Positions 47,244 to 59,539 of a DNA stretch of 64,000 nucleotides are shown here, one piece after another; position 1 is the stretch's first letter; every line of letters starts with the position of its first letter. Source of the DNA: Cunninghamia lanceolata (lineage: Eukaryota; Streptophyta; Pinopsida; Cupressales; Cupressaceae); assembly GCA_027924645.1 (NCBI GenBank), contig BSBN01001017.1:8334501-8398500 (forward strand), read 5' to 3'. A program made the translations under genes and the position numbers. The notes beneath the pieces are model-generated. The model was given only the letters and a program-made list of their open reading frames with translations, did not search any database and had not been told where the DNA came from.

Positions 47244-48478
47244 TGTAACGTCAAAAATTTCCCCTTGGGGGCTTTTCCCCCTTTAGGTTTAGCTTCTGGG
47301 TCTTTAGTGTGCATTAAGGACATTTTACATCATATTTCAACACCCTGATGAGAAAACCCCTAAGTATCTTGGCAAATGGGAACTAGGGGGACTACTTGAG
47401 ATAGACCCTACCCAAAATAGGGGGAAGACTTAGGTGCCCGCGCCCTAGTCCTACCCTATTTTGGAGTAGTCCCAATTTTTGGGTGTCGGCTTGTGACTGT
47501 TATTTGGGTCCTATGCCGACACGGTAAGTTTGAATTACAAAAATCTTAGTGGGAGTGTTTGTAGTTGCATATAAAAACATGTTTAGGCATTCATTTAGCA
47601 ACTAGATGGCAATTGTGATGTTCATGCATTCTCAAGGTGATTCAAGGCTTTTATTGTGTTGCAAGAGTAGAATTGTGTTGTCTATGTGTTTGTGTTTGTA
47701 GATTTGAGCATCCATTTCATCATGGAATGAAGAGCATCTTCCTCCCATGAGATCTTCACTACAAGGTGACATTATATTGTGTTTTCATCATCATTTCCTT
47801 TGGTCTTTGCCTCTACCTCACAAGGGTACGCACTCTCTATCTGAAAAAGGTGTTCGAGGACTTAAGTGTCCTCTGGGGCTTTACGAAGGCAAGCCTCTAA
47901 ACACCACAACCCCCTCCCAAAGTTTTCATGGTTGTAGGTTACAGGTTGAGGAGCTGGACAAAGTGAAGTTGCAGGAAGACATCTTGGAGTGTCATAATTG
48001 TAGAATAGGAAGAAAATTTGCCCCCTAGACTTTGGCGCCTGCTCATTAGTCCTCCAAGTTCCGTGATGGGAAAATCTCTGGAACAACAGGAAAGAGTTGC
48101 AGACTAAGTTCCCAGATCTGAACAAAAAATAGGGCATTGGACTTGGGTGCCCACTCTTTTGTCCCTGACTTTTCCACCTCAGAACCTTGAAAATAGGTAC
48201 TCTGTGATTTGATATTTTACATCTCTGCAAGAGCTTTTTCTGTTATTCGTCAGCTTATTGTCGTATTTGCATAATTAGGGTTTTAATGGTCAATTAAGCA
48301 TAAGAGAAGGAAAATTGATAATTAAATACCCTAATCCAAGTTTCCCTACATCTCACAGTGACCTAGGGTATGATAGTGCATTGCCACTCGACCCTAGATC
48401 CTTGAATGTTAAGGGTGAAAGGAGGATTCAAACATCTAACAACATAAACATTAAATAATCCAAATTTTACCCTAAACA
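47244..48478 (+). repeat. 3' LTR of the non-autonomous gypsy-type element
   Basis: Uninterrupted copy of the split 5' LTR. It holds the empty site for the foldback element at 47501-47510 (tatttgggtc). Ends TGTAAC...TAAACA. Confidence 0.93.
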
Positions 48479-48483
48479 ATTAT

Positions 48484-50814
48484 GCAATTGGGCAACTCGA
48501 ATCTCAAAATCTAAGGTATGTTCTTTATGTATTCGTTTACTTCACTTTATGATTATGTTAGCATGAACTCCTATTAATTATGTCAATGATATGTGCACAC
48601 CTAATTTATCTCCAAATTCATCTATATATTGTGAAGATAATAATGCAAGTTTTCTTAACACAAAATGAAGATCTTTCTGGTTTTGAGCTTCAATAAAATG
48701 ATCCTATTATGGCACACCCAAAAACATAAAATAAGATCCTATTGGAAATTTCTCACTAAAGCCCTAGGCATTAAAAACCTATTACATTAATGATCCATTA
48801 AAACCCTATGACATTATATCTAGTTTATCCATTTATTGGATGTATTTCAACATTTAGGAAAAAAATATGTTAGTTTTATTGGATGTACATTTCATCATCC
48901 ATTTATTGGATGTATTTCATCATCTAGGAAAATCAAAGTACTCTTCTTTCTCAAGAGTTAACTAAGTTTGAGGAAGTCCAACCAATCACCTCTTAAAGAA
49001 GAAGAGTTATGTTAACTTGATAACAAGACCTTATCTTTTGCTATGGTCGAATAAGATATTTTCCTCTAGGCATAAGATTTCTAGATTCATAGATAATATT
49101 CAACCAGGAGCACATGAGAAATTGAGTGTTGAATATCCTAGAAATGTATCAAAGATGCATAGACAATTTGGTTCTTGCATAATTCCTATATGGTTTGGAA
49201 TGAACCAAGTGGAATAAAAATATCATTATTGGAAGATAGAGAGAATTGGAACTTTTGAAATTCCACTATGCCAGTTAACTAGTTTTATGCTCATAAGAGT
49301 TTTATCATATTTTAGAATAGGAAGTTGTTCTATGAAATGTTACCTCCTTTGGTCTTAATTCTTGATGATTTACTGATTCATGAAGTCATGAAAGTGTTGT
49401 ACTTTTACTCCATAGAGCATTGTTAGAACTTTTGTATGAAAAGTCACATATTTTTTCTTTTGCCATAATGAAAAATATCTTTCTCAAGTACCATCTTTAA
49501 GTAAGAAAGAAATGTGGTAACATTTTTCACGATTGAATCTTACTTTAACCTATTTTAAAGCATATTAGAAGGATTTCTTAAAGGAAAGTAATAATCTATT
49601 GGCATAAAGTGCATAGAAAAGTGGAACAAGTCATGGAATGAATTCCTTTACAAGGTTTATGAGAAAACCATAGGGTGTAAAATGTAAATTTTGCTAGGGG
49701 AGAATAAGTAAATCTTTCTTTTGCTAAATAGTCATTTTGACAAGTACAAAGATATGTTCATATGATGAAGTGGATAAGAGTTCCCTAGTATCTTGTGAAT
49801 CCTTTCTTTTGAAAAACATGTTAATGTGTTATAGAGGACATAAGTATAGATGATCATCTCATGCAGTCTTCTGCTGATTAAAGGATTGAGTTATTACCTC
49901 TCAAGATTACTTTGCTTTGAAGCATTTTTTAAGTAATCTGCATGTAGTTTGCAAATTGATTCATAATAATTGTGAGGATATATTTTAAGAAACTAAGTTT
50001 ATCCTCATTCATAGAAAATGAATTAAATTGATTAGATCATGATGCTTGATGTTGTTAGTTAAAGTACACATCATGTTTTCTTAAAAGCATTTGCACCTAA
50101 ATGATCAACTCTTGGAGAGGTAGGGTACATGTGAGTTTTATCCCAAATTTAACTTTGTGATGTTTCAGACAAATAGTTGAACATTATGTATTTTTCCTTT
50201 TGGTAGAGCTAGATAGTCCAATTACAGTGGTGAATATGATTATCACCAAGGCATTTAGTCAAGATGTTTTAGGTCTTGAATAGGTAACCTATTTAATGAG
50301 GTAGGGAATAGAGGTTTGTAAAGGAGAATGATGGGAAAAGATTTGTGTTCCAACATAAGTTATTTTGTATTGCTATGATATGTTCTTAAATATCATCTAA
50401 ATGATGAATGTTAGTTACTCCATGAAGAAATAATAGTATGATATGTCATCTTGACTTGTAATTTGAATGTTATCGTAGCTTAATCTTGATTTGTAAAATA
50501 TTGCTAGTATATGACATGTGTGTGATCTCTATGTTTTAGATTGGACCACCCTAGGAAAGTATAAATTTTCATATTTATAATCATTTATTCACTTTAATTA
50601 TATGATTATTTTGAGATTTTTGTATAAGATTACTTTACTCTATTGTACCAAGATGGACTAAGTTATCTATGTCTTATTGATGATGCATATAGAAATCACC
50701 ATCATCCTGAGGAAACAAGCAAAGACTCTAACACCACTGTTGCCAATTCAAGAGGAACATGAATCATCTAATCAAGCTAAGAGAGAGATGGAATTGGTGG
50801 CACAAAGGCAATGA
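48484..50814. other. 2.3 kb region without a recognisable gene
   Basis: AT-rich sequence with no conserved protein motif; the longest frame (49017-49217) is unremarkable. A short direct repeat 'catccatttattggatgtatttca' (split here over 48828-48851 and 48897-48920) is seen. It might be intron or upstream sequence of the decayed gene that follows. Confidence 0.5.
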
Positions 50815-53812
50815 ATGCAAAACCTCCATTCAATGAGGAAATTGAATCTCGAAGTTGGAGGCACTCCATCTTTCATAGGTCAAGTTGAAGGTACATCATC
50901 ATTCTCTTCTCAAGTTGGAGGCACTCCATCTTTCATAGGTCAAATTGAAGGTGAATCATCATTCTATTCTCAAGTTAGAGGCACACCATCATTCACATGT
51001 CAAGTTGAAGGTACATCATCATTCTCTTCTCAAGTTTGAGGCATGCCATTATTCACATGTCAAGTTGAAGGTATGCCATCTTCTCCATCTCAACTTCAAG
51101 GGTTTTCATCTTTTCCATCTCCAACTGAAGGTATGCCATCTATCCTATCTCAAGTAAATATTGAAGAAATTTTTAATGTGGAGCCAACTTTATCATTAAA
51201 AACGCCTCCTAGAATTTTGCATAGAAAGCCTAAGTTTCTAATTGATAATGATGAGAATGTTTTGAAGCCCATACAAGATAAGATTCCTAAGGGTACTTAC
51301 CAAAGATATGCCAATAAGATATGGAAATTATTTTTTGAGAACTTAAATGAAACCAGAAGATGTCAACTATTTGTTGAATTGATGAGAAATCTAAAATTTA
51401 GGCCCATTATGAAGATTCTTGGCCTAAGAACAGCAGATGCTTCAAGTGAAAAATCAATTGTAAATAATCTAATGAGTGCATATGAGAGTGTGGGTTCCAC
51501 CTCATGCACCAAGGATATAGTAATGTCACATGACGTGTCATTAAGTTGGCAATAGTAAGCCATCAAACAAAGAAAGATCGCCTCATTAGAAAGACAAGTG
51601 AAGCATTGAAAATAAGTAGAAAAACTCTAATGAGAGCCATTGGAAGGCGTCAAAGAGTTGAGGACCCAAATAGCAATGAATTGTGGGAATTCTCTAAAAG
51701 ACTCCCATGAAAAGATAAAGTTGTTATTAAAGCCTTGAGATCCCTCCTTCAAGAATTTTGGAAAAATAACACAAGGGTATCTCCTAATGCAAGATATGTA
51801 CGAAGGAGAATTGGTTGTCAAAACCGTGAGCCACATCCAAAGAATTTTTTGGATGTGACTCAAACAAAGTTTTTCAAGAAATTTCAAGAGATGTATCCTC
51901 AAATCAAAATTATTCTAAGGTATTTTGAAATGGTAAAGCCTTTTTTATGTCAAAACAAATCACACATGCACAACTTCTTGTTGTAGAGTACTTATTGAGT
52001 TTTCTAATCATTATGATTTTTATAGATATATATGTGTAGATTTGCATACTAACAATGTTTGGTAGGAGTGTAATATAGAGTGTCCACCTAGATCTTCAAG
52101 AGATTTCATATCGAGCATCTTATGTCAAATTGTGGATGGTCAATTATTCCACAAGAACTTATGCTTGGATGGCATGTGTGATCATTGTGGTGGGTTGCAA
52201 CATTTGCTAATTTGTGAACATATGGAGAACACACATGCAATTGGAAATGAACTAGTAAGTTTTGGAAAATATAAGATAGTGGCATATAGTCTAAAAGATG
52301 GTAAAGAAGCAAAAAGGTGTGAATTGGTCATTTAAAAGATTCCAGTGTATCATTTTATCTCTATTTTCTGAGAGAATATAGTTTACGAGTATGCAAGGCA
52401 TACCCATAGAGCTCGATGGTTGGTTTTGCAATTCAATTTATGAAAGGACATGTTTCTAGTTGATACCATCATTTCAGTTGTTGAATTTGTAGAGAACTAC
52501 ACACTATAGCCACAAAATGAGGTGTAATTATAGTATTACAACTCTACGCAGGTTGCTATATTTGTGCATATAGCATTCATTCATGCAGATGACAGTACAA
52601 AGGATGACAAGAAGATCTTGAAAGAGTATCATTTTTATATTAGTGATGATTTCACACATTCTACAGGGTTCGTGCAAGGCTTCTTTCAGATGTTCTACCA
52701 TGATTTGGCTAGCAAGAGCATATCATTTGGTCAGTATATCATATGGTCAGATAATTGTGCATCACAATTCAAGAACTCATGGATGTTCTATTGGTTGAGT
52801 AGGATGTATAAGATGAATGGTGTTCATCATATGTGGAAATTATTCGAGGTCAGGCATGGAAAGGGGGAGCATAATGGTGTAGGAGCATGTATCAAAAGAG
52901 CATTAACACAAGAAGAGTTGAAGTACAAAGATAATGCAAAGTTGACAAATGTTGAATGGTGTAACACTACAATGGGTCTAAGTAATGAAGGTAAGTCTAC
53001 AATTCGTAGATTTTTTTGGTTGGTTAATGATACTAACATTGCAAAATATGAGGAATGTTGTACATTGACAAGATTGAGTGAGCTACACTCTTTTAGAAGC
53101 TCTAATTAAGGTTCATGGAGTATTCATACACAGTGAATGGTATGCTTTTATTCTTCATGTATAGATCAAGCTTGGTATGAATGTGGGTCAAAGGAATGGT
53201 TTGATGAATGGTGTACAAGAAGTCTAAGCCTGCTTGACATGTATTGACTCACGACAACACTACAACTCATAGAGATTGAATCATTAGTTAACTTTGACCA
53301 TGTTTCATATCCAGTTCAACTAGGTATTATCAGCATTCAAATTTAATAAAATTCAATATTTCATCTTATTTTGTAGTTTTTTGTATTTTTGACTATATTC
53401 ACCGAACTGAATGCACATATCAATGCATGGAATGTTTATGTCATTATTGTAGCTGAAGACAATGAAGAAGGAATAGATTATTATTTGTCATTGTGTTGAG
53501 GCAAAAAAGAAATTAGATGCCCCTATTATAGATGGAGAAAACATCGAGTACCCTATAGGATCAGTAGTTGTTACTGTAACATGACTTAGAAGGTACCCAA
53601 TGAAGAATTTTGATGTGTGGTTATTTGAGGACTTTGACACACATAGGAAGATTCTTCATTATTCTAACCTTGTTGTGGCATGAAAAATTCATTTGATCAA
53701 ATATGGGGGTAGACCATTGAACATGACCTTGTGGAAGGTTCATGAGTCTAACAACAAGGCAATACTTGACACAATAAAGAGTAGAACAGACCTAGATAGT
53801 TCATTGGATTGA
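50815..53812 (+). pseudogene. Decayed DDE-transposase-like gene with repetitive N-terminus
   Basis: Plus-strand coding blocks in changing frames. 50815-51555: Ser-rich repeats, then PKGTYQRYANKIWKLFFENL and FRPIMKILGLRTADASS. 51735-51985: RYVRRRIGCQNREPHPKNFLDVTQT..FFKKFQE. 52132-52335: cysteine block CDHCGGLQHLLICEH. 52564-53109: DDSTKDDKK, then IIWSDNCASQFKN (~residue 60) and EVRHGKGEHNGVGACIKRAL (~residue 97). 53501-53812: IEYPIGSVVVTVT...LDTIKSRTDLDSSLD. The SDNxxxQFKN plus HGKGxxxGxGxxxKR pair is a block I associate with DDE-type transposase-like proteins of eukaryotes, but I cannot name the superfamily. Stops and shifts between blocks show it is dead; introns may also account for some gaps. 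Confidence 0.6.
50851..51150 (+). repeat. Five 60 bp tandem repeats coding a 20-residue unit
   Basis: Units start at 50851, 50911, 50971, 51031 and 51091 (caagttggaggcactccatc...). Each is two related 30 bp halves, coding QVGGTPSFIG and QVEGTSSFSS. Unit length is a multiple of three, so the frame is kept; a TGA at 51037-51039 interrupts unit 4. Units 4 and 5 are more diverged. Confidence 0.9.
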
Positions 53813-54238
53813 TTGTAATTGAAAAAAATTGTAATTTCATGCTCATTTCTAAATATATACAGCTGATTTGTATATTTTTATAAGTAAAATTTTGTTCCTT
53901 CTCTACATTCATGTCTCTAATAACATGTCTCTTATGAGATACTTATGTGCAACACTCTTGTTTTTGTGTATGATTATGTACAACACTCTTTTTTATGTGT
54001 ATGATTATGTACACTAACTTTCTCATGTCATTTATATGTATAGCTGATATATATTTGTATATGTGTATGATCATGTCTTTAATTTCAATTCTATTGATGT
54101 CCTCTAGTGTGTCCATGAATCTTAAAATCCAATTGAAAACCTAATCTAATCCTATTCTAATTAATGTGATATCAAGTATACAAATAAGTTAAGAAGGAGA
54201 AGAGGAAAATTAAAGAGAAATGAAATATTGCACTAAGT
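53813..54238. other. AT-rich spacer with repeated 'tgtgtatgattatgtac'
   Basis: The phrase 'caacactct..ttt.tgtgtatgattatgtac' occurs at ~53951 and ~53971-54012, and 'tatgtgtatgatcatg' at ~54059. No gene is seen. Confidence 0.6.
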
Positions 54239-57200
54239 TCATGTTTCGCACCTCAACTATCCCGATCGTTCCTGGCTACACTATGTCAATGCTTTCTCTT
54301 AAGAGCCCTAAGTGCCAAAATCTTCCAAACTTTGACAGACTGTTTCTCAAAATTTGTGGTACCTAGGAACATTCTGTCTGGACCTATGGGGTCATGTAAG
54401 GTCCCTCCACAATAACATCTCTCATTTTTTGAAATGTTCAATCCATTTGGTCGTGGTGACAATATTTCAAAAGTTGCAAAAAGCATCATTTGTGTTCAAT
54501 GAAAAGTTGTCGATGAGCAAAAAAAAAATTCATGTGCCATGGGGCCAAACTAAAAATTCCAACATGTTTGGGTGGGTGAGTGAATTCTAGGTAAGGTAAT
54601 GTTTCGTACCTCAACTATCTCGATCATTCCTGGCTGCACTGTGTCAATGCTTTCTCTTAAGAGCCCTAAGTGCCAAAAATTGTCAAACTTTGATGGATTG
54701 TTTCTTGAAATTTGTGGCACCTAGGAACATCCCATCTAGACCTATAGGATTATGTAGGGTCCCTCCACAATAACCTCTCTCAATTTTTGAAATGTTCAAT
54801 CCATTTGGTTGTGGCGACAATTTTTCAAAAGTTGCAAAAAGCGTCATTTGTGTTCAATGAAAATTTTTCAGTGAGCATAAATTTTGTTCCATACATCATG
54901 GGGCCAAACTGATAGTGCCAACATGTCTGGGTGGGCAGGTGAATTCTAGGCAAGGTCCTATTTCACACCTCAACTATCCCAATCATTCCCGATTGCACTG
55001 TGTCGACGCTTTCTCTTAAGAGCTCTAAGTGCCAAAAATTACCAAACTTTGATGGATTGTTTCTCAAAATTTGTGGCACCTACAAATATTCTGTCTAGAC
55101 CTACAGGGTCACATAGGGTCCCTCCACAATAACCTCTCTCAATTTTTGAAATGTTCATTCCATTTGGTCATGGAGACAATATTTCATAAGTTGCAAAAAG
55201 TGTCATTTGTGTTCAATAAAAAGTTTTCGGTGAGCATAAATTTTGTTTCGTGCATCATGGGGCCAAACCAAAAGTGTCAGAACATCCGAGTGGGTGGGTG
55301 AACACTAGGAAAGGTCTTTTTACTCACCTCAACTATCCTAATCGTTCTCGGATGCACTATGCTGACGCTTTCTCTTACAAGCCCTAAGTGCAAAAAAATT
55401 ACAAAACTTTGACAAACTGTTTCTTGGAATTTGTGGCACCTAGGAATATTTTATTAGGACCTAAAGGCTCATGTAGGGTCTCTCCACAATAACCTCTCTC
55501 AATTTTTGAAATTTTCAATATATTTGGTCATGGTGAGAATATTTCAAAAGTTGCAAAAAATGTCATTTGTGTTAAATGAAAAGTTGTTGAAGAGCATAAA
55601 TTTAGTTTCATGTGTCATGGGGCCAAACTAATAACACCAACATGTCTGGGTGGACAGATGAATGCTAGGCAAGGTCTTGTTTTGCACCTCAACTATCCTA
55701 ATCATTCTCAATTGCATTGTGTCAGCACTTTCTCTTAAGAGCCTTAAGTTCCAAAAATTGCCAAAATTTGATGAATTGTTTCTCAGAATTTATGGCACGT
55801 ACGAACATTCCATCTAGAGATATAGGGTCCCTCTACAATAACCTCTCTTAGTTTTTGAAATGTTCAATCCATTTGGTCATGGCAACAGTATTTCAAAAGT
55901 TGCAAAAAGTGCCATTTGTATTCATTGAAAAGTTGTTGGTGAGCATAAATTTCATTTCATGCATCATGGGGCCAAACCGACAATGCCAAAACATTCATGT
56001 GGCTAGGTGAATGCTAAGGGAGGCCTCAATTCATTCCATAGGTCTCCCAATCCTTCCAAGATACACTATTCTGACAAAGTCTCTTAAGAGACTTATGTAC
56101 AAATAACTGCAAAAGTATGATGAGCGGGTACTCGAATCCATGGCACCTATGACTATTCCTTCTAAACCTACAATTGCATGTAGCTTCCCTCCACAATAAC
56201 CTCTCTCAGTTTTTATTAGCTCCAAACCATTGGATTGTGGTGACGATGTATGAAATGTTGTAAAAAGTGTCATTAACGTTCAATAGAAACTTTCTAGGAG
56301 CCATATTTTACATTCTTTGTCTTGTAGGGTGGAGCTGACTAGGCCAACACATCTGGGTGGGTAGATGAACGCTAGGGGAGGCCTCAATTTGTTCCTCAAG
56401 TCTTCTAATCCTTCCAGGCTACAATGCACCAGGAGTCTCTGAAGAGCCTAAAGAGTAAAAAGTTAAAAAACTTTCACCAGCCTTTTCTCTCGATCTATGG
56501 CACCTACGAATGTTATGTCTAGACCTACAGGTGGACTTTGGATCCCTCTGCAGTACCTAGTCTCAATTTTGGTCAACTCCTGACCATTTGATTGTGCCAA
56601 CAATATATGCATTCTTACAAAATGTGTCATTTGAGAGTAGTGAAAAGGTGCCAATAGGCATATTTTCTTCTTCCCACCTCGTGGGGCCAAACTAACTATT
56701 CCAACATGTCAGGGTGGGTGGGTGGATGCTACTAGAGGCCTTATTTCATTTCTCAGGTCTCCCGATCTTTCCAGGCTACATTGCACCAAGAGTCTCTGAA
56801 AAGCCCAAAGAGTGAAAAGTTAAACTTCTATCTATCTTTTCTCTCGATCTATGGCACCCACAAATGTTCTGTCTGGACCTATAGGTGGATGATAGGTCCC
56901 TCTATAGTACCTTGTCTCAGTTTTGGTCAACTCCAGACCATTTCACCGTGCCAACAACGTATGCATTCTTGAAAAATGCATCATTTGAGAGCGGTGAAAA
57001 GGTGCCAATAGGCATATTTTCTTCTTCCCACCTCATGGGGCCGAATCGACCATGCCAACACATCGGGGTGGGCAAGTGGATGCTATTAGAGGCCTTGGTT
57101 CATTTCCCAAGTCTCTTGATCTTTCCAGGCTACATTGCACTAAAAGTCTCTAAAGAGCCTAAAGAGCAAAAAGTTGAAAAACTTTCACTTGCCTTTTCTC

Positions 57201-59539
57201 TCAATCTATAGTACCTACGAATGTTCTATCTAGACCTATAGGTGGACATCGAGTCTCTCTCTTCTTCCCACCTTGTGGGACCAAACTGACTACACCAATA
57301 TGTCAGGGTGGGCAAGTGCATGCTATTGGAGGCCTCAGTTTATTTCCCAGGTCTCCCGATCTTTCCATGCTACATTGCACTAGGAGTCCCTTAAGAGCCC
57401 AAAGAGTAAAAAGTTGATAAATTTCCCCTATCTTTTCTCTCAATCTGTGCTACCTATGAATGTTTTATTTAGACCTACAGGTGGATGTTAGATCCCTCTA
57501 TAGTACCATGTCTCAGTTCTGGTTTGCTCCTGACCGTTTGACCGTGCTAACAACATATGTATTCTTGCAAAATGCATCATTTGAGAGCAATGAAAAGGTG
57601 CTAATAGAAATATTTTCTTCTTCCTACCTTGTGGGGACCAACTGACTGCACCAACATGTCAGGGTGGGTGGGTGGATGCTACTAAAGGCCTCAGTATGTT
57701 TCCCAGGTCTCCCAATCTTTCCAATCTACATTGCACCAGTAGTCTCTGAAGAGCTCAAAGAGCAAAGAGGTGAAAAATTTTCTCCTTCCTTTTCTCTCGA
57801 TCTATGGTACCTATGAATGTTATGTCTAGACCTACAGGTGGATGTTGGGTCCCTCTATAGTACCTACTCTTAGTTTTGGTCAGCTCCATATCATTTGAGT
57901 GTGCCAACAACGTATGCATTCTTACAAAATGCATCATTTGAGAGCAGTGAAAAGGTGCCAACAGTAATATTTTCTTCTCCCCACCTAGTGGGGCCGAACC
58001 AACTACACCAACACATTGGAGTAGGTGGGTCGATGCTATTGGATGCCTCAGTTCATTTCCCAGGTTTCCTGATCTTTCCAGGCTACATTGTACTAGTAGT
58101 CTCTAAAGAGCCCAAAGAGCAAAAAGTTGAAAAACTTTCACCTACCTTTTTCTCTCAATCTATGGCACCTATGAATGTTCTATTTGGACCTACAAGTGGA
58201 TGTTGGGTCCCTCTATAGTATCCTATCTCAGTTTTGGTCAACTCCAAACTGTTTGACCATGCCAATAACGTATGCATTCTTACAAAATGTGTCATTTAAG
58301 AGCCATGAAAAGGTGCCAATATGCATATTTTCTTCTTCCCACCTCGTGGGGATGAATTGACTATGCCAACATGTTAGGGTGGGTAGGTGGATACTATTGG
58401 AGGCCTCGGTTTGTTTCCCAGATCTCTTGATCTTTCTAGGCTACATTGCACCAGAAGTCTCTAAAGAGCCCAAAGAGAAAAAAGTTGAAAAACTTTTGCC
58501 TGCCTTTTTTCTTAATCTATGACACCTACGAATGTTTTGTCTAGACCTACAGGTGGACATCAGGTCCCTCTATAGTACCGTGTCTTAGTTTTGGTCAATT
58601 CCAAACCATTTGACCATGCCAATGTATGCATTCTTGCAAAATACATCATTTGAGAGCAGTAAAAGGGTACCAACAGGTATATTTTCTTCTTCCCACCTTG
58701 TGGGGCCAAACCAATTGCACCAACATGTCGAGGTGGGTGGATTGATACTACTAGAGGCATCAGTTTGTTTCCCAGGTCTCCCGATCTTTCCAAGCTACAT
58801 TGCACCAGGAGCCTTTGAAGCGGCCCAAAGAGCAAAACATTGAAAAACTTTCACCTGTGTTTTCTCTTGATCTATGGCACCTACGAATGTTTTGTGTGGA
58901 CCTACAGGTGGATGTCGAGTCCCTCTATAGTACCCTATCTCAATTTTGGTCAACTCTAGATCATTTGACTGTGCCAACAACATATGCATTCTTGCAAAAT
59001 GTGTCATTTAAGAGTAGGGAAAAGGTGCCAATAGGCATATTTTCTTCTTCCCACCTTGTGGGGCTAAAAAAACTACACCAAAACGTCAGGGTGGGTGGGT
59101 CGATGCTATTGGAGGCCTCAGTTTGTTTCCCAGGTCTCCCAATATTTCCAGGCTACATTGCACCAAGGGTCTCTAAAGAGCCTAAAGAGAAAAAAGTTGA
59201 AAAAATTTCACCTAACTTTTCTCTCGATCTATGGCACCTACAAATGTTTTGTTTGGACCTATAGGTGGATGTTGGGTCCCTCTATAGTATCTTGTCTTAG
59301 TTTTGGTCAACTCCAAATTGTTTCGCCATACCAGCAATGTATGCATTCTTACAAAATGTGTCATTTGAGAGTAGTGAAAAGGTGCCGACATCCATATTTT
59401 CTTCTTCCCACCTCATGGGGCTGAATCGACTGTGCTAACATGTCGAGGTGGGTGGGTCGATGCTACTGGAGGCCTTAGTTTGTTTCCTAGGTCTCCCAAA
59501 CTTTCTAGGCTACATTACACTAGGAGTCTCTGAAGAGCC
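54239..59539. repeat. ~355 bp tandem satellite, about 15 copies
   Basis: A recurring start phrase (cctcaactatcccgatc.ttcc or caggtctcccgatctttcc) occurs near 54251, 54610, 54967, 55328, 55686, 56040, 56399, 56756, 57109, 57350, 57706, 58061, 58419, 58777, 59139 and 59495: mostly 350-363 bases apart. Units 1-5 (to ~56020) form subfamily A ('aagagccctaagtgcc..'); later units form subfamily B ('gagtctctgaagagcccaaagag..'). The unit after 57109 is only ~240 bp because ~105 bases are missing near 57255. The period matches a nucleosome dimer. Short frames on both strands across this region are read-through of the repeat. Confidence 0.93.

Larger units (their letters stand above)
33052..48478 (+). 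mobile_element. Non-autonomous gypsy-type LTR retrotransposon split by a foldback element
   Basis: The 5' LTR is 33052-33317 plus 42359-43331 (1239 bp once the insertion is removed), and the 3' LTR is 47244-48478 (1235 bp). Both start TGTAAC and end CCTAAACA. Flanks are ATTGT (33047-33051) and ATTAT (48479-48483), a target repeat with one mismatch. A polypurine tract lies at 47230-47243, just before the 3' LTR. The 3.9 kb interior has no protease, RT, RNaseH or integrase, only an orphan 235-codon frame and a repeat-rich 3' part. The TGTAAC start suggests gypsy. Confidence 0.92.

Noticed and set aside
54354..59424. Many 60-154 residue frames such as those at 56885-57211, 58800-59264 and 58560-58835
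   Set aside because: They are frames running through the ~355 bp satellite, whose period is not a multiple of three; products repeat only because the DNA repeats.
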